Of a DNA stretch of 64,000 nt, positions 48,252 to 57,138 are shown piece after piece. The notes under the pieces were generated by a model that did no database searches, was not told the origin of the DNA, and was given only the letters and a program-made list of their open reading frames with translations. The translations under genes were made by a program, and so were the position numbers. The stretch's first letter is position 1; each line of letters opens with the position of its first letter. This DNA is from Rubellimicrobium thermophilum DSM 16684. GTDB lineage: Bacteria > Pseudomonadota > Alphaproteobacteria > Rhodobacterales > Rhodobacteraceae. Location of the stretch: positions 49,529-113,528 of the forward strand of contig NZ_KE557318.1 of NCBI RefSeq assembly GCF_000442315.1, written 5' to 3'.

Positions 48252-50759
48252 ATGACGACTCTGAAGACGGAGGTGCGCGCTCTCGTGGTGGGGGGCGGTG
48301 CGGTGGGGACGGCCATCGCCTATCACCTCGCGAAGGCGGGATGGGACACGATGCTGCTCGAACGGGACGAGCTGACATCGGGCTCCACCTGGCATGCGGC
48401 AGGGCTGCTGCCGCTGTTCAACATGTCCTATGCCACGACCCACATCCACAAGTATTCGGTGGAGTTCTACAAGGGTCTGAAGGACGAGACGGGCCTCGAT
48501 CCGGGCTTCTTCGTCGTCGGCAACCTGCGCATGGCCCAGACGCAGGAGCGGATGGACGAATACATGCTCTATTCCGCCACGGCCGAGACGGCCGGCGTCT
48601 ATCATGAATTCCTGACGCCGAAGGAGATCAAGGAGCGCTGGCCGCTGGTGCGCACCGAGGATCTGAAGGGTGCGCTGTTCCATCCGCAGGACGGCTATAT
48701 CAACCCCGCCGACGTCACCCAGGCCATGGCCAAGGGCGCACGCCAGCTCGGTGCCACGATCGAACGCAAATGGCAGGTGGACGGCTATGCCTGGCGCGGC
48801 GACCACTGGGAGGTCACCGTCACCCGCATGGAGGATCGCGGCGGCAATCTCGTCCCCACCGGGGACCGGGCGACGATCCGCGCCGAACATGTCGTCACCG
48901 CCACCGGCAACCATGCCCAGCGCACCGCGCGGCTTCTGGGCATCCGGATTCCCGCCATCCCGGTCGAACACCAGTATGTCGTGACCGAGCCGGACCCGGC
49001 GCTGGTCGAATGGCGCAAGACCAATCCCCAGCACCCGGTCCTGCGCGATGCCGATGCCAAATGGTATGTGCGCGAGGAACGCGGCGGCTGGATCCTCGGC
49101 CCCTATGAGGAGGGCGCCCCGGCCCGCTTCCAGTATGGCGTGCCCGACAGCTTCCGCGCCGATCTCTTCCCGCTCGATCTCGACCGGATCGAGAAGGAAT
49201 ACATGTCCTTCATCCACCGCATTCCGTCCTCGGAACATGTCGGCCTGAAGGACGATTTCAACGGCCCGATCTGCTATACCCCCGACGGCAACCCGCTGGT
49301 CGGCCCGGCACCGGGGCTGCGCAACATGTGGCTGGCCGAAGGCTTCTCCTTCGGTATCACCGCCGCGGGCGGCACCGGCTACTACCTCGCCCAGATGATG
49401 ACCGAGGGCGAGGCCGAGATCGACATGGCCAGCCTCGACCCCAAGCGCTTCGGCGGCTGGATGACGACCGAATACGCCTCCCGCAAGAACGAGGAGTGCT
49501 ACGCCCATGTCTTCATCCTGCACCACCCGGACGAAGAGCGCGAAGCCTGCCGCCCGCTGCGCACCGCCCCCGCCTATGACCGGCAGAAGGCGATGGGCGC
49601 CCAGTTCGGCCAGGTGAACGGCTGGGAACGCCCGAACTACTATGGCCCGAAGGACGCGCCGGCGGATTACGATCACTTTGCCCGCAGCTTCCGCCGCGCC
49701 GCCTGGTGGCCCTATGCGGTTGAGGAGGCCCGGGCGATCCGCAACACGGTCGGCATCATCGATGCCAGCGCCTTCACCAAGCATCTGGTGAGCGGCCCCG
49801 GCGCCACCGCCTTCCTCGACCACTTCACCTGCAACAGGCTGCCCAATGTCGGCCGGATCAACCTGACCTATGCCCTGACCGACCACGGCACGACGCGGAC
49901 CGAATACACCATCGTCCGGCTGAAGGAGAACGAATACTACCTCATCTCCGCTGGCGCCTGGACAGCCTATGACAGCGATTTCCTGCTGAAATCGGCCGAG
50001 GACTGGATGGCGCAGGGGGGCGGGCACATCGACATCCACGATGTGACCACGCAATGGGGCGTCTATGCCATGGCCGGCCCGAACTGCCGCGCCCTCTTGA
50101 AGGAGATCGTCAGGGACGCCGACCCCGACACGGTCCTGTCCAACAAGCGCTTCCCCTGGCTGTCCTACCGCGACATCGAACTGGGCATGTGCCCGGTCCG
50201 CGCCGTCCGGGTGGCCTATACCGGGGAACTGGGCTGGGAACTGCATCACCCCATCGAGATGGGCCGCTACCTCTGGGATCTGATCTGGTCCGTCGGCGAG
50301 AAGCACGGTCTGAAACCCGTGGGGGCCCGCGCCCAGAACTGGCTGCGGCAGGAAAAGAGCTACCGCGCCTTCGGCAACGAACTGGGGCGCGACGCCACGC
50401 CGCTCGAAGGCGGACTCGACCGCTTCGTGGACCTGTCCAAGGACTTCCGCGGCAAGGCGAAGATGCTCGAGACCGGCATCCGCTTCCGATGCGTGACACT
50501 GCTGATCGACGGCCCCGCCGATGCCGATCCCTGGGGCCGCGAGGGTATCTTCCTGAACGGAGAACGCGTCGGCCGGCTGACATCGGGCGGATATTCCGTC
50601 GCCTTCGGCAAGCAGATCGGCATGGGCTATGTCCGGCCCGATCTGGCCACGCCCGGCACGCGCCTGCAGGTCCGCATGTTCCGCGAGCTCTGGAACGCCG
50701 AGGTGACGCCCGACAGCCCCTATGATCCGGAGAACGCACGCATCCGCGCCGATGGCTGA
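48252..50759 (+). CDS. FAD-dependent oxidoreductase with GcvT domain (dimethylglycine/sarcosine dehydrogenase family)
   Basis: 835 residues. The N-terminal FAD domain starts ALVVGGGAVGTAIAYHLAKAG; STWHAAGLLP carries the His that binds FAD covalently in dimethylglycine dehydrogenase. A central FAO domain (about 400-450) is followed by a C-terminal GcvT/aminomethyltransferase fold (about 455-835) that binds THF and accepts the released one-carbon unit, with RVAYTGELGWELH as its marker. ATG 48252 is chosen because upstream sequence has no family similarity. Substrate could be dimethylglycine, sarcosine or a related N-methyl compound; a stand-alone gene ended by a strong hairpin. Confidence 0.9.
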   Translation: MTTLKTEVRALVVGGGAVGTAIAYHLAKAGWDTMLLERDELTSGSTWHAAGLLPLFNMSYATTHIHKYSVEFYKGLKDETGLDPGFFVVGNLRMAQTQERMDEYMLYSATAETAGVYHEFLTPKEIKERWPLVRTEDLKGALFHPQDGYINPADVTQAMAKGARQLGATIERKWQVDGYAWRGDHWEVTVTRMEDRGGNLVPTGDRATIRAEHVVTATGNHAQRTARLLGIRIPAIPVEHQYVVTEPDPALVEWRKTNPQHPVLRDADAKWYVREERGGWILGPYEEGAPARFQYGVPDSFRADLFPLDLDRIEKEYMSFIHRIPSSEHVGLKDDFNGPICYTPDGNPLVGPAPGLRNMWLAEGFSFGITAAGGTGYYLAQMMTEGEAEIDMASLDPKRFGGWMTTEYASRKNEECYAHVFILHHPDEEREACRPLRTAPAYDRQKAMGAQFGQVNGWERPNYYGPKDAPADYDHFARSFRRAAWWPYAVEEARAIRNTVGIIDASAFTKHLVSGPGATAFLDHFTCNRLPNVGRINLTYALTDHGTTRTEYTIVRLKENEYYLISAGAWTAYDSDFLLKSAEDWMAQGGGHIDIHDVTTQWGVYAMAGPNCRALLKEIVRDADPDTVLSNKRFPWLSYRDIELGMCPVRAVRVAYTGELGWELHHPIEMGRYLWDLIWSVGEKHGLKPVGARAQNWLRQEKSYRAFGNELGRDATPLEGGLDRFVDLSKDFRGKAKMLETGIRFRCVTLLIDGPADADPWGREGIFLNGERVGRLTSGGYSVAFGKQIGMGYVRPDLATPGTRLQVRMFRELWNAEVTPDSPYDPENARIRADG

Positions 50760-50769
50760 TCCGGTGCGG

Positions 50770-50795
50770 AACGGGGCCGCCCCGGCGGCCCCGTT
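50770..50795 (+). terminator. strong hairpin after the flavoprotein gene
   Basis: AACGGGGCCGC-CCCG-GCGGCCCCGTT: a perfect 11-bp stem with a 4-nt loop, 11 bp after the stop codon. It lacks a long T tract (TTGAT follows), so termination may be imperfect. Confidence 0.75.
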
Positions 50796-50851
50796 GATCC
50801 GCCATTGAGGAACGGCATGCGACAAGAGGCCCGAAGGAACGGAGCCCCGGC

Positions 50852-51346
50852 ATGAGACCCCTTGCCCTTCTTGCCCTTGCCGCGCTGCCGCTGCTGCCTG
50901 GCTGCCTGATCGTCATCCCCGTCCCGGCCGGCATCCCTGCCGCGGCCTCGCGCGCGGCAACGCCCGATCCCGCCCCGATGGCGCTGGATGCCGCGGGACA
51001 GGCGCTGAACGATCTGCGCATGGCCAGGGGACTGTCCCCCCTGCGGCCCGATTCGCGCCTGACCGCCGCCGCCCGGTCGCATGCCGCCTTCCTCGCCACC
51101 GGGGCGGGGCTGACCCACAGGGGCGCCGACGGCTCGCGCCCCGCCACCCGTGCCGCCGCCGCCGGCTGCCGGACTCCTTACATCGGCGAGAACATCGCCA
51201 GCGGCCAGCGCAGCCTTCAGCAGGTGCTGGAAGGATGGATGACCTCGCCCGGCCATCGCGCCAATATCCTCAACCCCCGTTTCGGGCGCTTCGGACTGGG
51301 GCAGAACGGGACGAGCTGGGTCCTGCTGCTGGCCGATGCCTGCTGA
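50852..51346 (+). CDS. CAP-domain (SCP/PR-1) lipoprotein
   Basis: 164 residues. Lipoprotein signal peptide ending LLPGC (Cys18), then a CAP/SCP domain from about residue 45: LDAAGQALNDLRMARGLSPLR, AARSHAAFLATGAGLTH, GENIASGQRS and GWMTSPGHRANILNPRFGRFGLG. These match bacterial CAP proteins related to YkwD. Some key His residues are kept (SHAAF, GHRANIL). Function in bacteria is poorly known; likely an envelope protein. No operon partner. Confidence 0.87.
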   Translation: MRPLALLALAALPLLPGCLIVIPVPAGIPAAASRAATPDPAPMALDAAGQALNDLRMARGLSPLRPDSRLTAAARSHAAFLATGAGLTHRGADGSRPATRAAAAGCRTPYIGENIASGQRSLQQVLEGWMTSPGHRANILNPRFGRFGLGQNGTSWVLLLADAC

Positions 51347-51492
51347 TCCGCGCCGATTCGCCGATCCGGCTGATGGGATCTGATGGGATCCGATCCGTGG
51401 CAATCCACGATCCCCACGATCCGCACTGATTCGGCGCCGGCCCGACCCCTCGGACGGGCGTTGCGCGGATGGCCCTTGCAGCGCGCGGTGCC

Positions 51493-51508
51493 ATAACCTG
51501 CCGTTAAC
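51493..51508 (+). promoter_or_regulatory. CtrA-box candidate ATAA-N7-TTAACC
   Basis: The consensus in alphaproteobacteria is TTAA-N7-TTAAC. Here the second half matches fully with exact spacing and the first half has one mismatch. It lies about 55 bp upstream of a possible but unsupported start at 51561, and beyond the 3' end of the DUF1127 gene. Confidence 0.35.
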
Positions 51509-51793
51509 CCTTGGGGGGCATCCTGGGCGCATCGCAAGACCCCTGCCCAGGAAGGATGCCATGCCGCCCAGACGTTCTCTCCTCACCTTGCCCCGTCGCC
51601 CGGATGCCTGGGGGGCAGCCCCGCGCCCGGACCGGCTGTCCGCGCGCCGGCAGACGACGCATCTTCTGCAGGTGGGAGACAGAACCGTGACGGTGATCCG
51701 CCGTCCGGCACGCCTTTCGCCACGCCTTCGGCCTGTCCGGCTTTCCGGCCGCTTCCCCATCGCCGTCCCGGTTCCGCGGGCGGCGAAGGCCGT

Positions 51794-51809
51794 CCGGCCC
51801 TGCGGCCGG
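51794..51809 (-). terminator. short hairpin directly after the DUF1127 gene
   Basis: CCGGCC-CTGC-GGCCGG, a 6-bp stem with a 4-nt loop touching the stop codon of the minus-strand DUF1127 gene. GC-only stem without a T run, so a modest terminator candidate. Confidence 0.4.
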
Positions 51810-52016
51810 TCAGAGCTGCGCCTGCGCGCCCAGGATGCGGTCGAGCTCGCGCCGGCGCGTCGTGCCGGATGCGGCCAGCTCGGCATCCGAAAGCCGGCTC
51901 AGCGCCTCGATCGCGGCGATCCGGGGGTGCCGGAGCAGCGCCCGGGCGAGACCAGCGCCCAGATGCCGCAGCAGGCGGATGGGCCGGGGGGAAGGGGACA
52001 GCGGCAGATCGGTCAT
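51810..52016 (-). CDS. DUF1127 family small protein
   Basis: 68 residues. The C-terminal half carries the DUF1127 pattern (IAAIEALSRLSDAELAASGTTRRRELDRIL), an Arg-rich amphipathic stretch. Such proteins are abundant in Rhodobacteraceae and some (CcaF1) bind RNA and respond to stress; role here is inferred only from the domain. ATG 52016 has GCGGAG seven bases upstream. It is transcribed divergently from the aminotransferase gene. Confidence 0.75.
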   Translation of the reverse strand: MTDLPLSPSPRPIRLLRHLGAGLARALLRHPRIAAIEALSRLSDAELAASGTTRRRELDRILGAQAQL

Positions 52017-52222
52017 GGCAGGCTCCGCAGGCAGGATGGGGATCGGCTGATCCCCGCCTGCCGATATGGCGCGCTGCGATGCAGCGAAGAAGCGCCCGTC
52101 CTGCAAGGCTGCTTTTCCGGCCGTGCAAGGCCCCTTGCCGGCATGGCCGGAGGGCGCCGGCCGCGCGGCACGAGGCGGGGGCAGGAGGCCACCCTTGCCG
52201 CGGGGTCCGGGGCGCACCACTC

Positions 52223-52252
52223 TCTGCCCATGTCCGATCTGCCCATGTCCGA
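52223..52252 (+). repeat. 15-bp tandem duplication containing the start codon, TCTGCCCATGTCCGA x2
   Basis: Two exact head-to-tail copies. Each contains ATG in the same frame, so the aminotransferase has two equivalent starts five codons apart (52230 and 52245), encoding MSDLPMSD. Could have arisen by replication slippage. Confidence 0.9.
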
Positions 52253-53363
52253 TCCTCGCCTGACCCCGCTTGCCGCCGCGCTGCCCGCGACCGTCCCCTT
52301 CGTCGGACCCGAGGCGATCGAACGACAGCGGCACCTGACCTTCACGGCCCGCCTCGGCGCCAACGAGAACGGCTTCGGCCCCTCTCCGCGGGCTGTCGCG
52401 GCGATGGAACGGGCCGCCCGCGAGGTCTGGATGTATGGCGATCCGGAGATGCATGACCTGCGCGCCGCCCTCGCCGCCCGCCATGGCTGCGACCCCGCCC
52501 ATGTGATGCCGGGCGAAGGGATCGACGGCCTGCTCGGGCTTCTGGTCCGCCTGACGGTCGAGCCGGGAAGCCCCGTCGTCACCAGCCGCGGGAGCTATCC
52601 GACCTTCGCCTTTCATGTCGCGGGCTTCGGGGGGCGCCTTCTGACTGCGCCCTATCGCGACGACCGCCCGGATCTCGACGCCTTGGCCGCCCTTGCGCGC
52701 GAAAGCGGTGCCTGCCTCGTCTATCTGGCCAATCCCGACAATCCCTCGGGCGCCTGGCATGCGGCAAAGACCGTGCAGCGCCTGCTCGACGATCTCCCGC
52801 GCGAGACGCTTCTCGTCCTCGACGAGGCCTATGCCGAATTCGCGCCCGAAGGCACCCTGCCGGATTGCGACCCCGCCGATCCGCGGCTGATCCGGCTGCG
52901 CAGCTTCTCCAAGGCGCATGGGCTGGCCGGTCTGCGCGTGGGCTATGCCCTCGGTCCGGCGGGGCTGATCGCCGCCTTCGACCGGGTGCGCAACCATTTC
53001 GGGCTCGGGCGGCTGGCCCAGGCCGGGGCGCTGGCCGCGCTGGAGGATGACGCCTGGGTGACGCAGACGGTGGAGCGGGTGGCCGCCGCGCGCGACCGCA
53101 TCGCCCGCCTCGCGCACGCCGAGGGGCTGGTCCCTCTGCCCTCGGCGACGAATTTCGTCACCATCGACTGCGGCCGCGACGGCCCCTTTGCCCGCGCCGT
53201 GCTGGAGGGGCTTTTGCGCCGGGGGATCTTCGTGCGGATGCCGGGCGCGGCGCCCCTCGACCGCTGCATCCGCGTCTCTGCCGGCCCCGACGAGGCGCTC
53301 GCGGCCTTCGCGGCAGCCCTGCCGGCTGCGCTGGCCGAGGCAAGGGAGGGCGCTGGATGCTAG
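52230..53363 (+). CDS. PLP-dependent class I aminotransferase (histidinol-phosphate aminotransferase-like)
   Basis: 377 residues from ATG 52230 (372 from 52245). Fold-type I PLP enzyme: ARLGANENGFGPSPRAVAAM at the N-terminus, YLANPDNPSGAWH near residue 165, Asp in LLVLDEAYAEF, and the PLP lysine in RLRSFSKAHGLAGLRVGYALG. It resembles HisC but is a stand-alone gene without other his genes, so the amino acid substrate is uncertain. Its TAG stop overlaps that of the converging class V aminotransferase (CTAG). Confidence 0.87.
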   Translation: MSDLPMSDPRLTPLAAALPATVPFVGPEAIERQRHLTFTARLGANENGFGPSPRAVAAMERAAREVWMYGDPEMHDLRAALAARHGCDPAHVMPGEGIDGLLGLLVRLTVEPGSPVVTSRGSYPTFAFHVAGFGGRLLTAPYRDDRPDLDALAALARESGACLVYLANPDNPSGAWHAAKTVQRLLDDLPRETLLVLDEAYAEFAPEGTLPDCDPADPRLIRLRSFSKAHGLAGLRVGYALGPAGLIAAFDRVRNHFGLGRLAQAGALAALEDDAWVTQTVERVAAARDRIARLAHAEGLVPLPSATNFVTIDCGRDGPFARAVLEGLLRRGIFVRMPGAAPLDRCIRVSAGPDEALAAFAAALPAALAEAREGAGC

Positions 53364-54531
53364 CCCGGCCCCGCCAGCACACGCGCTGCCGCGGCCACGC
53401 CGCCGGCATCATGGGGGATGCCCAGCGCCGCCAGTCCCGCCTCGATCGCGCCCAGCACGCCCAGCACCATATGCGCATTGACATGCCCCATATGGCCGAT
53501 GCGGAAGAAGGCATCCGCCGGCTCGCGCCCCAGCCCGATGCCCAGCGTCACCCCCGCCTCGCCTTCGACCCAGGCCCGCAGCGCATCCGCCTGCCCGGGG
53601 CCGAGCGCGAGGGCCGTGACGGCATGGGACCGCGCGGCCGGATCGGGCACCGTCAGGCGCATCGGCGGCCCCCAGGTCTCGACCGCGGCCCAGACTGCCC
53701 GGGCAAGCCGGGCATGCCGCGCCCAGACGGCTTCGAGCCCCTCCTCCTCGATCATCGCCAGCGCCGCATCCAGCGCCCAGATCCCATGCGTGGGTGCCGT
53801 GCCGCCCCAGCGTTGCCAGAATCCGCCTGCCGGGCGCGCACGGGGACGCCAGTCCCAGTAGGGCGTGACGCGATCCGCCTGCTGGCGCGCCGCATCCGCG
53901 CGGGCGTTGAACCAGACGAAGCCGAGGCCCGGCGGCCCCATCAACCCCTTCTGCGAGGCGGCCAGCGTCACATCGGCCCCCCAGGCGTCCATCTCGAAGC
54001 GGTCGCAGCCGAGCGAGGCGATGCAGTCCGCGATCAGCAGGGCGGGATGCCCGGCCGCATCGATGGCCGCGCGCAGGGGGGCGATGGCGCTGCGGACCGA
54101 GGTAGCGGTATCCACATGGACGGCCAGAACGGCGCGGATGCGCCCCTCGCGGTCCGCCCGCAACGCCGCCTCCACGCGTTGGCATCGATGGGGCTGCCGG
54201 CGTCATGGTTCAGGATGACGGCCTCGGCCCCCAGGGCCTCTGCCCATCCCGCCCAGGCGCGGCCGAAATGGCCCGTCACCGGGACCAGAACCCTGTCATC
54301 CCTGCGCAGCAGATTGCAGAGCGCGGCCTCCCAGACGGCATGGCCGTTGCCGATGTAGATCGCGACATCGGCATCGGTCCGCGCCACCGCCTTGAGGCGG
54401 GGGACAAGCCCCTCGCCCAGCGCGACGATTTCGCCCCCGTAGATGTCGGGCGAGGTGCGGTGCATGGCGCGCAGCACGCGCTCGGGCACGACCGAGGGAC
54501 CGGGAATGGCGCGGTAGGGAACGCCGGGCAT
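53360..54531 (-). CDS. class V aminotransferase (alanine/serine-glyoxylate type), one frameshift
   Basis: About 390 residues. Starts with YRAIPGPSVVPERVLRAMHR, contains YIGNGHAVWEAALCNLL, LLIADCIASLGCDRFEMDAWG with the cofactor Asp, and the PLP Lys in LAASQKGLMGPPGLGFVWF, a set typical of serine/alanine-glyoxylate aminotransferases and related pyruvate transaminases. A base is missing near 54178 (after IDAN), splitting it in two frames; the parts join cleanly when restored. Substrate cannot be fixed: candidates are serine, alanine or phosphono-amino compounds with glyoxylate or pyruvate as acceptor. Confidence 0.86.
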
Positions 54532-54654
54532 GGGATGGGCTCCGTGAAGGGCCGGGCGACCCTAGCGGTCTGGCCGGCCGATGCAACTGCCTTGCCCAGA
54601 GGGGGGACAGGGCCTAAATCGGGCTGCGCTTCCGTCCAGAGGGATACCCGTGCC

Positions 54655-55317
54655 GTGACCCTTCTCTCACGTCTGTGGGGGCGCCATGCCGCCTCGAAGC
54701 GGTCCGGCTGGGACATCGCCGATCCCCGGAGCCGCCGCCTGGCCTGGCTGCATTATCATCTGGCCGATCACGGCCTGCTGCGCCGGCACTGGTCCAACAT
54801 GGATCAGGTGGCCCCGGGCGTCTGGCGATCCAATCAGCCGACCCATGCCCGTTTCGTTGCGCTGAAGGCGATGGGCTTTCGCTCGGTGCTCAATCTGCGC
54901 GGGCCGGGCCGCACACCCGCCTTCCTCTTCGCCTGCGAAAGCTGCGAGGCCCTGGGGCTGAAGCTGGTCGCGGTTGCGCTCCAGGCCCGCCGTGCCCCCC
55001 GGCGCGAACAGGTCCTTGCCCTGTTCGAGGCCTTCCGCACCCTGGAGCGGCCCTTCCTGATGCATTGCAAGTCTGGCGCGGACCGGACGGGGTTTGCCTC
55101 CGCGCTCTATCTTCTGGCCCATGAGGGGGCCACCCTGACCGAGGCGCGGCGGCATCTTTCCTTCCGCTATCTCCACATCCGCGGCTCGCGCACCGGGATT
55201 CTCGACCATGTCCTCGATCTCTACGAAGCCCGCCTGGCCCGGGGGGCGATCGGTATCGAGGAGTGGTTCGCCACCGAATACGACAGCCACGCGGCTGAAG
55301 CAGGATTCCGGCGATGA
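54655..55317 (+). CDS. dual-specificity/tyrosine phosphatase-like protein
   Basis: 220 residues from GTG 54655. The catalytic P-loop is HCKSGADRTG near residue 140, matching CX5R phosphatases, with NMDQVAPGVWRSNQPTHARF and SVLNLRGPG before it. Rhodobacteraceae homologues lie beside lipid exporters. It overlaps the ABC exporter gene by ATGA, so a link to envelope lipid or polysaccharide metabolism is inferred. The general acid Asp is not obvious to me. Confidence 0.85.
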   Translation: MTLLSRLWGRHAASKRSGWDIADPRSRRLAWLHYHLADHGLLRRHWSNMDQVAPGVWRSNQPTHARFVALKAMGFRSVLNLRGPGRTPAFLFACESCEALGLKLVAVALQARRAPRREQVLALFEAFRTLERPFLMHCKSGADRTGFASALYLLAHEGATLTEARRHLSFRYLHIRGSRTGILDHVLDLYEARLARGAIGIEEWFATEYDSHAAEAGFRR

Positions 55318-57121
55318 CGGTCCCGGCTTCTGGGGGTGCCACGCCATCGCCTCGCCGCCTCTCCGCCTGGCTCTGGCGCGGCTATCTGGCGCCCGAATGG
55401 CGGATGATCGTGCTGGCGCTCCTGCTGATGGCGGTCGAAGGGGCCACCCTGGGCGGTCTGGCCGCGATGATGGAACCGATGTTCGATCGCGTCTTCCGTG
55501 GGGGGGGAACGAGGCGGCACTGCTGACCGTGGCGCTGGCGGTGGGGGGCATCTTTACCCTGCGCGCCCTTGCCTCGGCCGGACAGAAGGTGGCCCTTGCA
55601 CGGGCGACAGAGCGCTCCTCCGCACGGTTGCGCAGCGATCTGCTGGACCATCTGATGCGGCTCGACGGCGCCTTCCATCAGCGCCATCCGCCCGGCGCCC
55701 TCATCGAGCGCGTCCATGGCGATGTGGCGGCCGTGGGGCAGGTCTGGACATCGGTCCTCACAGGGCTTGGACGCGATGGGGTGGCGCTGGTCTCGCTCCT
55801 GGCGGTGGTGCTGGCGGTGGACTGGCGCTGGACGCTGGTAGCGCTGGTGGGTGTGCCCCTTCTTGTGCTGCCTGCATTGCTGGCGCAGCGGCTCGTGCAG
55901 CGCCGGGCCGCCGCTGCCCGCGAACTCGCCGCACGGATGTCCACGCGCCTCGACGAGGTGTTCCACGGCCTGGCCGTCGTCAAGCTCAACGGTCTCGAGG
56001 CCTATCAGTCGCGCCGCTATCGTGATCTCCAGGGGGCGCGGGTGCGCGCCGAAGTGAAGGGCGCCGCCGCGCGGGCGGTGATCCCGTCCCTGGTGGACCT
56101 GATGAGCGGGATCGGCTTCATCGCCGTCCTGCTGCTGGGCGGGGTGCAGATCGTGGAGGGCGACCGGACTCTGGGCGAATTCATGGCCTTCTTTACCGCG
56201 ATGGGCCTGGCCTTCGAGCCGCTGCGCCGCATCGCCGCCCTGTCGGGCAGCTGGAGTCAGGCCCGCGCGAGCCTTGTGCGCCTGCGGGCCCTGCTGGACG
56301 AACGCCCCTCGGTCGTCGCGCCGGCGCAGCCGCGCAGGCCGCCCGAAGGCCCGCCCGCGATCGTCTTCCGCGATGTCCACCTGTCCTATGGCGGCCTGCC
56401 GGCTCTCGACGGGTTGAGCTTTGTCGCCCCGGCCGGCAAGACAACGGCCCTGGTGGGGGCCTCGGGCGCGGGCAAGAGCACCGTCTTCGGCGTGCTGACC
56501 CGCCTCGTGGATCCGCAATCGGGCGAGGCGACGGTGGGCGGGGTGCCGGTGACCGCCATGGATCCGGCCGAGCTGCGGCGCCTGTTCAGCGTGGTCACGC
56601 AGGAAACCCCCCTCTTCGACGAGACGATCCGCGAGAACGTCCTGCTGGGGCGGCGGGATCTGGACGAGACGCGTCTGCAGGCCGCCATCGCGGCCGCCCA
56701 TGTGGACGAGTTCGCGGCCCATCTGCCGCTCGGGCTCGACAGTCCCGCGGGGCCGCGGGGTTCGGCCCTGTCGGGCGGACAGCGCCAGAGGGTCGCCATA
56801 GCCCGCGCATTGCTGCGCGATTCGCCGGTGCTGCTGCTCGACGAGGCGACGAGCGCGCTCGACGCCCGCTCCGAGGTGATCGTGCAGACCGCGCTCCAGC
56901 GTCTTGCCCGGGGGCGCACGACGCTGGTGATCGCGCATCGGCTTGCCACGGTGCAGGCAGCGGACCGGATCGTGGTCATGGACCGCGGTCGCGCCGTGGA
57001 TCAGGGCACGCATGAGGAGCTGCTGGCCCGCGGCGGTCTTTATGCCGATCTGCACCGACTCCAGTTCCAGCCGGCAGCGACGCCGGAAATCGGCCGTTCC
57101 CGGACGGCCCGGCATGGATGA
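55314..57121 (+). CDS. ABC exporter, MsbA-like (membrane domain fused to ATPase), one frameshift
   Basis: About 602 residues. Six membrane helices in the first 320 residues, then an ATPase with Walker A LVGASGAGKSTVFG, signature [15 protein letters not shown], Walker B VLLLDEATSALD and H loop VIAHRLATVQ. This is a half-transporter that works as homodimer; lipid A or lipid-linked cargo fits the MsbA branch but is not proven. A base is missing from the G run near 55501-55509, separating the first 60 residues from the rest. It overlaps the phosphatase gene upstream. Confidence 0.9.
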
Positions 57122-57138
57122 GAAGGGGGGGAAGGGCG

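Larger units (their letters stand above)
51347..51809. other. 463-bp region with GATC cluster and a CtrA-like box, no supported gene
   Basis: Seven GATC sites occur within 51345-51421, with GATTC (GANTC) at 51355 and 51428. TGATGGGATC is duplicated at 51371-51390. ATAA-N7-TTAACC at 51493-51508 resembles a CtrA binding site. A plus-strand frame opens at ATG 51561 after AGGAAGG and is Arg/Pro-rich, but has no family pattern and overlaps the DUF1127 gene antisense. Confidence 0.5.

Noticed and set aside
51345..51421. GATC cluster as a replication origin
   Set aside because: No DnaA boxes, AT-rich unwinding element or origin-type genes nearby.
51561..51806. Plus-strand ATG with AGGAAGG before it, opening an Arg/Pro-rich frame
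   Set aside because: No recognisable domain, overlaps the DUF1127 gene antisense, and the frame simply runs on into the aminotransferase without a stop.
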